Assembly: GCF_900106645.1 (NCBI RefSeq)
Contig: NZ_FNMV01000012.1
Span: 62,001 to 126,000 of the forward strand
DNA length: 64,000 nt
Reading direction: 5' to 3'
Source: Flavobacterium degerlachei
GTDB lineage: Bacteria; Bacteroidota; Bacteroidia; Flavobacteriales; Flavobacteriaceae
The notes below the pieces were generated by a model that saw nothing but the letters and a program-made list of their open reading frames with translations, was not told the origin of the DNA and searched no databases. Below are positions 42,871-50,520 of the stretch, piece after piece (the stretch's first letter is position 1; every line of letters starts with the position of its first letter). Position numbers and translations under genes: made by a program.

Positions 42871-42905
42871 AATATCCGTCTCATTATTTAAACGAGACGG
42901 ATATT
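42871..42905. terminator. Bidirectional terminator between the antiporter gene and frr
   Basis: AATATCCGTCTC (42871-42882) and GAGACGGATATT (42894-42905) form a perfect 12-bp stem with an 11-base loop, and A and T runs on both sides. Confidence 0.88.
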
Positions 42906-42924
42906 AATTCTAAATTTAAGAAAG

Positions 42925-43488
42925 TTAAACCTTCATGATGTCTGCTTCTTTCGCAACAAGAAGTTCATCTACTTTCCTGATGAAACTGTTAGTTAAATTT
43001 TGAACTTCGTCTTCGGCACTTTTGCAAATGTCTTCAGATGTTCCGTCTTTTTCTAATTTTTTAATCTCTGTATTCGCATCTTTACGAGCGTTTCTGATAC
43101 CAACTTTAGCATCTTCTGATTCTACTTTAGCTTGTTTTGCAAGATCACGTCTTCTTTCCTCAGTCAATGCAGGAACACTTATGATAATTACGTCACCATT
43201 GTTCATTGGATTAAAGCCAATGTTTGCTATCATAATTGCTTTTTCGATAGGGTGTAGCATATTTTTTTCAAATGGCTGCAAAGTTATCGTTCTTGCGTCA
43301 GGAACGCTGATTTTAGAAACTTGCGAAAGCGGCGTAGCCGAACCGTAATAATCTACAAAAACACTTCCTAGCATTGCTGGAGATGCTTTTCCTGCACGAA
43401 TATTTAAAAATTCTTTTTCTAAGTGAGCAATTGAACCATTCATTGATTCTTTGGTGCTATCTAATATAAATTCAATTTCTTCAGTCAT
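42925..43488 (-). CDS. frr: Ribosome recycling factor
   Basis: This 187-aa protein matches RRF along its whole length: LNIRAGKASPAML near residue 28, the hinge and domain II centre with PDARTITLQPF near 86, and RRDLAKQAK near 134. RRF with EF-G splits the post-termination ribosome. It follows pyrH by 76 bases in the same direction, the conserved pyrH-frr order. The short gap holds GGTCAG direct repeats of no clear role. Confidence 0.97.
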   Translation of the reverse strand: MTEEIEFILDSTKESMNGSIAHLEKEFLNIRAGKASPAMLGSVFVDYYGSATPLSQVSKISVPDARTITLQPFEKNMLHPIEKAIMIANIGFNPMNNGDVIIISVPALTEERRRDLAKQAKVESEDAKVGIRNARKDANTEIKKLEKDGTSEDICKSAEDEVQNLTNSFIRKVDELLVAKEADIMKV

Positions 43489-43564
43489 AACTTTTTATTT
43501 AGTGGTCAGCGGTCAGTTCGTAGTGATCAGTTTTTACTGCAAAGTGAACACTGAATGCTGCTAA

Positions 43565-44272
43565 CTATATATTTACTACGGTTCCTATGTTTTCTCCTTC
43601 ACAGATTTTCTCAAGGTTTCCTTGTTTATTCATGTCGAAAATTACAATAGGCAATTTGTTTTCTTGGCTTAAAGTGAAAGCAGTCGAGTCCATTACGTTT
43701 AATCCTTTTTTAATTACGTCTTCAAATGAAATGAAGTCGAATTTTACTGCAGTCGCATTTTTCTCTGGGTCTGAATCATAAACACCATCTACTCTGGTTC
43801 CTTTCAAAATCACATCAGCATGAATTTCAACACCACGTAAAACGGCTGCTGTATCTGTTGTGAAATAAGGGTTTCCGGTTCCAGCTCCAAAAATCACGAT
43901 TCTACCTTTTTCAAGGTGGCGAACTGCTCTTCTTTTTATATAAGGTTCAGCAATAGCTTCAATTTTTAACGCAGTTTGCAAACGAGTAAGCATTCCTTTG
44001 TCTTCAAGTGCTCCTTGTAAAGCCATTCCGTTAATAACAGTGGCAAGCATTCCCATATAATCTCCTTGTACTCTATCCATTCCGTTGCTGGCACCAGCAA
44101 CTCCTCTGAAAATATTTCCACCACCTATCACAATGGCTATTTCTACCCCTTTGTCGTGAATCTTTTTGATTTCTTCGGCATATTCAGCTAATCTCACCGG
44201 GTCAATTCCGTATTGTCTATCGCCCATTAAAGCTTCGCCACTTAATTTCAGAAGAATTCTTTTATATTTCAT
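43565..44272 (-). CDS. pyrH: UMP kinase
   Basis: This 235-aa protein belongs to the amino-acid-kinase fold with KLSGEALMG near residue 8, GGGNIFRG near 50, [13 protein letters not shown] near 131 and DGVYDSDP near 160. It phosphorylates UMP to UDP as a hexamer in pyrimidine synthesis. The start codon is preceded by a short A/T-rich leader. frr follows on the same strand. Confidence 0.97.
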   Translation of the reverse strand: MKYKRILLKLSGEALMGDRQYGIDPVRLAEYAEEIKKIHDKGVEIAIVIGGGNIFRGVAGASNGMDRVQGDYMGMLATVINGMALQGALEDKGMLTRLQTALKIEAIAEPYIKRRAVRHLEKGRIVIFGAGTGNPYFTTDTAAVLRGVEIHADVILKGTRVDGVYDSDPEKNATAVKFDFISFEDVIKKGLNVMDSTAFTLSQENKLPIVIFDMNKQGNLEKICEGENIGTVVNI

Positions 44273-44340
44273 GTGTTTGTTGAGTTGTTTCGTGCAAATA
44301 TAGTCATATTCTTTTTTTTTGAAATAGTGTCGCCTAAATT

Positions 44341-45120
44341 TTATAGATTAAGTTTTTCATAGGAGCTTTTGGCTGCCTCGTATCCAATGTTGAAAATAGC
44401 ATCCATTTTAAGTTTATTCATTTCAAATGTGCTGTAAAGGCTCAACTCTTTTGGTTCAATAAGCCAATCGCAGATGTTGAATTTCTGTAAATTTGTATTT
44501 GCCGAAAGAATATCAAAAGCTCTGGAGGTAACTGCCCTTATTGAATTTAAGTCTTTGGCTTCTATTTTTTGAATGGGACTTACGTAAACACCAATTATGG
44601 TTTCGCATTGACCTTGTAGAATATCTGTTGGAAAATGATTTAAAATTCCACCGTCACTATAATGTTCTCCTGCTATTTCAAAAGGAGAGATTACTCCAGG
44701 AAATGCTGAAGAGGCTAGAAGAGCATCAATGATTTTTGTGTCGGAGTCAAAAATTTTTAGTCTTCCTCTGACCATATCTGTTGCAGTAATAAGTGTAGGG
44801 ATACTTAATTCTCCAATTACCGCATCCTTAAAAATAGCGTGGAAATTATGTTTAAATGAATCTGAATCGATAAAACCAGCTTTTTTAAAAGTAAAATGTC
44901 TCCAATGGAAAAGATATATGGATTTAAAGAAATCTAATATTTCATCAGGCGTCTTACCCCAAGCATACAATGCGCCAACAATTGACCCAGCACTTGTTCC
45001 TGCAATGCGGCTTGGTCGAATATTTTTTTCTTCCAAGAATTTTATTGCTCCAGCGTGAGCTAAACCTTTCGATCCGCCACCAGAGAGCGCGAGACCAATC
45101 GATTTTGAAGTTAATTCCAT
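44341..45120 (-). CDS. Patatin-like phospholipase
   Basis: The protein is 259 aa from the ATG at 45120; a longer reading to 45243 overlaps the neighbouring start and has no family match. The oxyanion motif GGGSKG is at 14-19, the nucleophile elbow GTSAGS has Ser43, and DGG near residue 156 supplies the catalytic Asp. Bacterial patatins hydrolyse acyl groups of membrane lipids. No signal peptide is seen, so it is probably cytosolic, like the RssA-type proteins. It is divergent from the thioredoxin-like gene. Confidence 0.92.
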   Translation of the reverse strand: MELTSKSIGLALSGGGSKGLAHAGAIKFLEEKNIRPSRIAGTSAGSIVGALYAWGKTPDEILDFFKSIYLFHWRHFTFKKAGFIDSDSFKHNFHAIFKDAVIGELSIPTLITATDMVRGRLKIFDSDTKIIDALLASSAFPGVISPFEIAGEHYSDGGILNHFPTDILQGQCETIIGVYVSPIQKIEAKDLNSIRAVTSRAFDILSANTNLQKFNICDWLIEPKELSLYSTFEMNKLKMDAIFNIGYEAAKSSYEKLNL

Positions 45121-45230
45121 CTTCAGTTGTTTGTTTTTTATAAAATTACACTTTTTCTTTATTTGGAACTGAGTTTTATCATATTTAAACCAACTAATTT
45201 GGTTTAACTTTACCTGAAAAAATAATAAAT

Positions 45231-45848
45231 ATGAAAATCGCAATCGGCAAAGCTTTATTTAAGAGTCATTCGTATTCAGAATACAGAAAACTGGTGTCTG
45301 ATTTGTTACGAAGTGAGAAATCTACAGGAAAGGAACAATCACCAGAATTGACAAATTACAGTGGTTTAAACGAAACCCGTATGAATCGTTTGGAGAAAAC
45401 AATGAAAATATCAGAAGGGATTGTTGAAAACTTGAAGTCCTTGAAAAACGAATACATATGGTTAGTTATTTCAGAAGGCTGGTGTGGTGATGCCGCGCAA
45501 TTGCTGCCTATTTTTGATAAAATGGCTACTGCTTCTGAAGGTAAAATAGAGCTAAAAATTGTTTTGCGAGATGAAAATGAAGAGTTGATGAATTTGTTTT
45601 TAACAAATAAAGCAAAGGCCATTCCTAAGTTGATTGTTATAAATAGAGAAACGGGTGGAGCTCTTGCTCACTGGGGTCCAAGACCAAAGGGTGCTGCGGA
45701 TTTAATTACTAATTATAAAAAGGAACATGGGGTAATTGATGAGACTGTAAAAACAGACCTACAATTGTGGTATTTGCATGATAAAGGTTTGTCTACCCAA
45801 CTTGAAATTAACGAGATGATGCTTGATTTAGATTCGCAGGTTGATTAA
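45231..45848 (+). CDS. Thioredoxin-fold protein with a single active-site cysteine
   Basis: This 205-aa protein has a thioredoxin-like core from about 75 to 160: WLVISEGWCGDAAQ with Cys85 and AIPKLIVI as the cis-Pro strand. The second Cys of CxxC is replaced (C-G-D-A), so it cannot form the usual disulfide; a role as a monothiol or bacillithiol-linked protein is possible. The N-terminal 70 residues are helical. It is a common flavobacterial protein of unknown partner. Its end overlaps the convergent membrane-associated gene by four bases. Confidence 0.8.
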   Translation: MKIAIGKALFKSHSYSEYRKLVSDLLRSEKSTGKEQSPELTNYSGLNETRMNRLEKTMKISEGIVENLKSLKNEYIWLVISEGWCGDAAQLLPIFDKMATASEGKIELKIVLRDENEELMNLFLTNKAKAIPKLIVINRETGGALAHWGPRPKGAADLITNYKKEHGVIDETVKTDLQLWYLHDKGLSTQLEINEMMLDLDSQVD

Positions 45849-46375
45849 AAACTGACTAAGGATAATCCAAGACCGATGCTTCCGGCTTCTTTTTGATTGT
45901 TTATGGGGATGCCAAAACCGCTAACCTCTATAAATAGCAAAAGGTCGTCGGAGGTTTGAAGTCCTAGGCTTATTTTTCTATACTCGCCGGTTAAGTCTCC
46001 TCGTCCTAATGCGATTGTTTTTCCTAATCCCAGTTGAAGAGTGATTCGGGTTTCTTCTCCTATTTTAGGACTAAGTCTAAAATTAGCAAAGATAGGTGCA
46101 ATGACTAATTTATCAGTCCATTTCCATTCTAAGCCAGTATGAATACCAAGGCCAATCCATTTATGATAATGAATTCCGTAGCCTATTTTACTACCTATTC
46201 CGTTTGGTATAAACCAGTTTCCTTTTTCATTTGTATAAGGATCAATTTCGTCTCTATCTGGATTTCCTATTAAGGGAAGATTAATGTCAAATTGAAAGTA
46301 AGTGTTTTTGTTGTTTTGTGCATTAGCGACTGAACTGAAAAGAAAAAGGCATAAAACCAGTTTTAGTAATTTCAC
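45845..46375 (-). CDS. Exported beta-rich protein of unknown function
   Basis: The 176-aa protein has a clear signal peptide (Lys-containing start, hydrophobic core, ANAQ as cleavage site near residue 20). It begins at a GTG codon; no ATG is available near the signal peptide. The mature part alternates polar and aromatic residues in strands and ends in Phe, as small outer-membrane beta-barrels do. I do not recognise the family. The convergent neighbour overlaps its stop. Confidence 0.75.
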   Translation of the reverse strand: MKLLKLVLCLFLFSSVANAQNNKNTYFQFDINLPLIGNPDRDEIDPYTNEKGNWFIPNGIGSKIGYGIHYHKWIGLGIHTGLEWKWTDKLVIAPIFANFRLSPKIGEETRITLQLGLGKTIALGRGDLTGEYRKISLGLQTSDDLLLFIEVSGFGIPINNQKEAGSIGLGLSLVSF

Positions 46376-46656
46376 AATAGTAATTGTTTTAGTCTGTTTT
46401 TTTTAATAAGGCAATTTGGTCTAGTGTGTTTAAATTCATAAGTGGTTATATGTTTTGATTGAACTAATAAAACCAATGACGATAATACTCATATTTATTC
46501 TTAAAACACAATTCAAAGTATGAAGATAGCTACTTTTTGTAAACCAGTTTATTTTAAAATTAAGAAATCACTATAGGAATACTTCCTCAGTATAGCTTTG
46601 AGGGTGAAATTGTAGGCTATTGTGTTTGGTGTTTAAATCCCAAAGGTTAATATACG

Positions 46657-46889
46657 TTTAGTCGTAAGTTTCTTGTAGTTAGTCGATTAATTTTTATTTT
46701 TCAAAAATAAAACTGTAGGTTAGTAATAGTAAGTCAAACCAAGTCTACTATAATATAATTTCCTTTTTTATTGGTGTCTAGATATTATTTTACATTTCAA
46801 TAAACGTCATTATGAAAAAGTTATTTAATAAGTTTTGTGATTTTTTAATGAATTTCCTATTTGAAGATGAAGATTATAGTATATATTAA
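46657..46889 (+). repeat. Micro-ORF module, copy 1
   Basis: It aligns with 47259-47489 through TTTAG...AAGTTTCT, GTTAGT-ATTAA, CCA-GTCTACTAT, TTTTTTATTGGTGT and the ORF. The ATTGGTG element is 17 bases before a TACATTTC box, the same spacing as in copy 2, so this may be the promoter. Confidence 0.7.
46812..46889 (+). CDS. 25-aa micropeptide, copy 1
   Basis: ATG at 46812, TAA at 46887. The peptide begins MKKLFNKFCDFLMNFLF and ends in an acidic tail with a final Tyr. It aligns without gaps to the peptide at 47412-47489 (the same in 13 of 25 positions, with most changes conservative). The basic start and Phe/Leu-rich middle would form an amphipathic helix. Function unknown. Confidence 0.55.
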   Translation: MKKLFNKFCDFLMNFLFEDEDYSIY

Positions 46890-47202
46890 ACTCTTTGTTG
46901 TTAGAAATTTATAATTAAAAGTACTGTTGATTCAAAGAGAATTGATTTTGCTTTACAAATAAGTGATTAGAGATTGTTTAAGATGATCCATATTTAATTC
47001 TTAATAACTCCCAATCTGAGATTTTAGTTCGGTAGTAAAAATTGTCAGGAGGAAATCAGATTTACTTTAGCGTTCAAAATAGAATGTAAGGGAACGAGTA
47101 TAAGTTGCATATAACACAAATATTCTTAAAGTCAAGTTGTCGGGCAATACTAGACGAGTAATTTTAAATTAGTAGCTGTTATTTTTTTTGTAGGGCTCAT
47201 TT

Positions 47203-47218
47203 GTTCGTGCAAACGAAC
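47203..47218. repeat. GCAA-tetraloop hairpin between the two modules
   Basis: GTTCGT (47203-47208) and ACGAAC (47213-47218) pair around GCAA. TCTGTTTTATTT follows, so it could terminate a transcript from copy 1. Confidence 0.5.
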
Positions 47219-47258
47219 TCTGTTTTATTTATTTCTAAATTCTTAATTGAAACAGGTA

Positions 47259-47489
47259 TTTAGAATAAGTTTCTATGCGTTAGTTAATTAAGTTTTGTTT
47301 TTTTAAAAAAAAAGTGTAATTTAGTGTCCGCCAACCACGTCTACTATTTTCTATTTGATTTACTTTTTTATTGGTGTTAATATATTGTTTCACAATTTAA
47401 AAAACATCACTATGAAAAAGCTATTTGAAAAGTTTTATGATTATTTGTCTAATTTCCTGTTTGGAGGTGAGAACATAAGTAATTATTAA
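47259..47489 (+). repeat. Micro-ORF module, copy 2
   Basis: This is the second copy of the module described at 46657-46889. The ORF starts lie exactly 600 bases apart. Homology continues across the leader and into the ORF, but stops soon after the stop codon. Confidence 0.7.
47412..47489 (+). CDS. 25-aa micropeptide, copy 2
   Basis: ATG at 47412, TAA at 47487. The peptide begins MKKLFEKFYDYLSNFLF and ends NY. Several differences from copy 1 are synonymous or conservative at the codon level (TTA/CTA, TTC kept, CTA/CTG), which suggests selection on the peptide. A terminator follows 60 bases downstream. Confidence 0.55.
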   Translation: MKKLFEKFYDYLSNFLFGGENISNY

Positions 47490-47549
47490 ACCAGTGGTGC
47501 ACAGCCACATAGACAAAATGAATATGGTATAAAAATACTTTGATTAAAA

Positions 47550-47592
47550 AAAACACATTACAAATTCAGTTTTGAATTTTGTAATGTGTTTT
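47550..47592. terminator. Long bidirectional terminator before truB
   Basis: Arms 47550-47568 and 47573-47592 (AAAACACATTACAAA against TTTGTAATGTGTTTT) pair with one bulged base around a 4-base loop. It serves the second micro-ORF module and the minus-strand truB operon. Confidence 0.85.
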
Positions 47593-47602
47593 TGCTTTTT
47601 GA

Positions 47603-48301
47603 TTACTTAGTAGTGATTAGGCTTTGTTCGAATAGTTCTACATCTACAGCATCAGTTACATTATAATCTCCAATTTTTGTTCTTCTTAAAGCAGTCAGGT
47701 GCGAACCAGAGTTCATGGCAAGTCCAAAATCAAAGGCTAAAGAACGAATGTAAGTTCCTTTGCTACAAACAACCCTAAAGTCAATTTCAGGCAGCGCTAT
47801 GCGGGTAATTTCAAATTCGTGAATGGTGGTTTTTCTAGTGGCTATTTCGACAGTCTCTCCGGCACGTGCATGTTCATATAAACGAACGCCATTTTTCTTT
47901 ATAGCTGAAAAAATAGGTGGTTTTTGGTCGATTTCGCCTAAAAACTGTTTCACTGTTTCGTGAATTAAAGCTTCGTCTATATGTGCAGTTTCAAAAGTTT
48001 GATCAACTTCAGTTTCTAAATCATAAGAAGGTGTGGTGGCACCAATAAAAAAAGTTCCTGTGTACTCTTTTGCCTGGCCTTGAAGTTCTGTGATTCTCTT
48101 GGTGAATTTTCCAGTACATACTAAAAGTAAGCCTGTGGCTAGAGGATCTAAAGTTCCTGCATGACCAATTTTAAATTTTTTTGGAAGCCCTAAGTTGTTT
48201 ATCAGGGCATATTTTAATTTGTTTACAGCTTGAAATGAACTCCACTTCAGGGGTTTGTCAATCAATAAAATTTGTCCGTCTAAGTAGTCTTCGTCTGTCA
48301 T
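47603..48301 (-). CDS. truB: tRNA pseudouridine(55) synthase
   Basis: This 232-aa protein has the TruB motif GHAGTLDPLATGLL with the catalytic Asp52, DKPLKWSSF near residue 15, and the KGTYIRSLAFDFG stretch near 188. It makes pseudouridine 55 in the T loop of tRNAs. It lacks the C-terminal PUA domain of the E. coli enzyme, as is usual in Bacteroidota. Its start overlaps the stop of uppP by one base, so it is the last gene of the ftsX-DUF3098-uppP-truB operon. Confidence 0.95.
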   Translation of the reverse strand: MTDEDYLDGQILLIDKPLKWSSFQAVNKLKYALINNLGLPKKFKIGHAGTLDPLATGLLLVCTGKFTKRITELQGQAKEYTGTFFIGATTPSYDLETEVDQTFETAHIDEALIHETVKQFLGEIDQKPPIFSAIKKNGVRLYEHARAGETVEIATRKTTIHEFEITRIALPEIDFRVVCSKGTYIRSLAFDFGLAMNSGSHLTALRRTKIGDYNVTDAVDVELFEQSLITTK

Positions 48302-49086
48302 TAAATGATAGTCAGGGGATGAATGAAAAAATGAATAATCAGTAAAATGATTCCTGCAGCAATTCGGTAATAACCAAAAACTTTAAACCCCTTTTTACTT
48401 AAAAATTCGATAAAACTTTTGATAGCTAAAAGAGCTACGATAAAAGCAATGACATTACCAATAATCAATAAATTTATTTGGTCGTGTGTCAAGACAAAAC
48501 CATCTTTATAATAGTCGTAACATTTTTTTGCTGTTGCACCAAACATAGTAGGAACGGCAAGAAAGAATGAAAATTCAGCTGCCGATGTTCGTGCTAATTT
48601 TTGGGACATTCCACCTACAATACTTGCGCCGCTTCGGGAAACTCCTGGAACCATTGCTAAACATTGGTATAACCCAATTTTAAATGCTTTTAGATAGCTG
48701 ACTTTAGTGTCCTCTGAGTGATTAAACCAATCGTCTACTTTTAATAAAACGATACCACCAAGTAAAAGAGAAACAGCAACCGTGACAGGGCTTTCTAATA
48801 ATTCATCTATCATATCGCTGAATAATAATCCTAGAACTACAGCAGGAATAAAAGCAACGAACAATTTAAAATAAAAGTCCCAAGTCTGAAAGAAACGTTT
48901 GAAATATAAAACAACGACCGAGAGGATAGCTCCAAGTTGAATTACAATTGTAAAAAGTTTTGTAAAATCATCACTTGCAATACCAAAAAAGGAAGAAGCG
49001 ATAATCATGTGTCCAGTAGAAGAAACAGGTAGGAATTCAGTAATTCCTTCAATAATAGCAAGGACAATAGCTTGTAATGTATTCAT
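48301..49086 (-). CDS. uppP: Undecaprenyl-diphosphatase
   Basis: This 261-aa membrane protein has the two BacA/UppP motifs: [14 protein letters not shown] near residue 13 and PGVSRSGAS near 156, with about eight hydrophobic segments. It recycles undecaprenyl diphosphate to the monophosphate carrier for cell-wall synthesis. It sits in an operon between a DUF3098 gene (no gap) and truB (one-base overlap). Confidence 0.96.
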   Translation of the reverse strand: MNTLQAIVLAIIEGITEFLPVSSTGHMIIASSFFGIASDDFTKLFTIVIQLGAILSVVVLYFKRFFQTWDFYFKLFVAFIPAVVLGLLFSDMIDELLESPVTVAVSLLLGGIVLLKVDDWFNHSEDTKVSYLKAFKIGLYQCLAMVPGVSRSGASIVGGMSQKLARTSAAEFSFFLAVPTMFGATAKKCYDYYKDGFVLTHDQINLLIIGNVIAFIVALLAIKSFIEFLSKKGFKVFGYYRIAAGIILLIIHFFIHPLTII

Positions 49087-49329
49087 TTAAACTTTTTTTG
49101 GATTCTTTAAAATGGCATAAACAGTAATTCCAAAACCAATTAAAACGGTAGTTGGTGCTAAGCGAATTCTTCTGAAACTGAAGATAGCGTCACTGTAAAC
49201 GTTTGGGTCATCACTTCCTCCGCCTGACATTAGTATAAAGCCAAGAATGATTACTCCAATACCAATCAATAGAATTTTGTAGTTTATTTTACCAAAAAGG
49301 AATTCTGGATTTTGCTCGTTATTTTTCAT
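49087..49329 (-). CDS. DUF3098 small membrane protein
   Basis: This 80-aa protein has two hydrophobic segments (about 17-35 and 58-75) joined by a polar loop. The sequence MSGGGSDDPNVYSDAIFSFRRI in two parts is typical of DUF3098 proteins of Bacteroidota. Function unknown. Its place between ftsX and uppP suggests a role in the cell envelope. Confidence 0.88.
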   Translation of the reverse strand: MKNNEQNPEFLFGKINYKILLIGIGVIILGFILMSGGGSDDPNVYSDAIFSFRRIRLAPTTVLIGFGITVYAILKNPKKV

Positions 49330-49392
49330 TTATGCTGAATTTAGTTCAACATCAAAAAAATGCTGAATTATACTATCTTTTTAAATCGTAAA

Positions 49393-50268
49393 TTAATAAA
49401 GGTCGTCTGTTCTTAAATTTAAGAATCGTTGTGTCGCAAAGTAGGTACTCAACCATGTAATCAAGATACCAAATCCTAATACGGCTAAAAGTACTACTGC
49501 AATTAGGAATTTGTCATTCAAGATTCCAAGATCAGGAAAGCTAGTTTCAACATATGCTAAAACACCTAGTAATGCAAGAATTGCTAATGCAGCACCAAGC
49601 ATTCCTAACTTTACGCTACGCATCACAAATGGTTTTCTGATAAAAGCTTTCGTGGCGCCTACCATTTGCATGGTTTTTATGATAAATCGGTTAGAATGTA
49701 TGGAAAGTCGTAATGAACTATTGATTAATAAAACGGCGATAAAAGTCAAAAAGCCGCTTATTATTAAAATCCACATACTTACTTTTTTGATGTTGTCATT
49801 CACCATGTTTACTAATTGTTTGTCATAAACAATATCTGAAATCATTGGGTTTGTTCGCAACTGCTTTTCAACTTTGGCTATGCTGTCTTTCTCTACATAG
49901 TCCGCTTTTAAATGGATGTCATAAGAGTTTTGTAATGGGTTTTCACCAAGGAAAGTTAAGAAATCTTCACCTATAATGTCAGTATGTTGTTTGGCTGCAG
50001 CTTCTTTTGAAACAAAAACAATAGATTTTGAGTATGGAGCTACTTTTAGCTGTTGTCCAAAACTCTTCAGAATAGAGTCGTTAGCCTCATTTTTGAAAAA
50101 GACCGTCATGGCAATTTTTTCCTTAAAATCGTTGGCTAGTTTTTGGGAATTTATGATGAATAGCCCTAAGATTCCTAATAGGAATAAAACTAAGAATACA
50201 CTTAGTACTACCGAAAAATAAGAGGAAATTAACCTGCGTTTTTGAAACTTATCAAATGAAGAACTCAT
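49393..50268 (-). CDS. ftsX: FtsX-like cell-division permease
   Basis: This 291-aa protein has the FtsX layout: one N-terminal segment (about 14-36), a periplasmic domain (40-155) with KVAPYSKSIVFVSKEAA-like sequence, and three C-terminal segments. The short motif MQMVGATKAFIRKPF near 200 is diagnostic. FtsX works with the ATPase FtsE to activate peptidoglycan hydrolases at the septum. ftsE is not adjacent here, as is common in Bacteroidota. It heads the operon with DUF3098, uppP and truB. Confidence 0.9.
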   Translation of the reverse strand: MSSSFDKFQKRRLISSYFSVVLSVFLVLFLLGILGLFIINSQKLANDFKEKIAMTVFFKNEANDSILKSFGQQLKVAPYSKSIVFVSKEAAAKQHTDIIGEDFLTFLGENPLQNSYDIHLKADYVEKDSIAKVEKQLRTNPMISDIVYDKQLVNMVNDNIKKVSMWILIISGFLTFIAVLLINSSLRLSIHSNRFIIKTMQMVGATKAFIRKPFVMRSVKLGMLGAALAILALLGVLAYVETSFPDLGILNDKFLIAVVLLAVLGFGILITWLSTYFATQRFLNLRTDDLY

Positions 50269-50520
50269 AGTTTACTTTAATTATGGGGTAAAAATAATAA
50301 AGAATTTCTTTATTTGAAGTTAATAACGTCCAAAGTTTCAACTTTCGTACAATAAACGTAAATTTGCCGCTTTATAATTCATTGTGAGAAAGCATATATG
50401 GCTTTGAACAGGAACGAATGATTGGAGTTTGCGAGAGCTTGACTTTGAAAAAAAACTTATAACATAGAATAAGCTGAGTTATCGAAAGAATGACTCCATT
50501 AAAAAACAATTAGAAAGGGA

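Larger units (their letters stand above)
46376..47602. other. 1.2-kb region without annotated genes, holding a duplicated micro-ORF module
   Basis: The gap between the exported-protein gene and truB contains two diverged copies of a ~230-bp module (46657-46889 and 47259-47489), each ending in a 25-codon ORF. A GTTCGT-GCAA-ACGAAC stem lies between them (47203-47218) and a strong terminator follows the second copy. The first 280 bases show nothing recognisable. Confidence 0.7.

Noticed and set aside
45121..45243. Longer N-terminus for the patatin
   Set aside because: It would overlap the start of the divergent thioredoxin-like gene and has no patatin match; the ATG at 45120 begins right before the glycine-rich motif.
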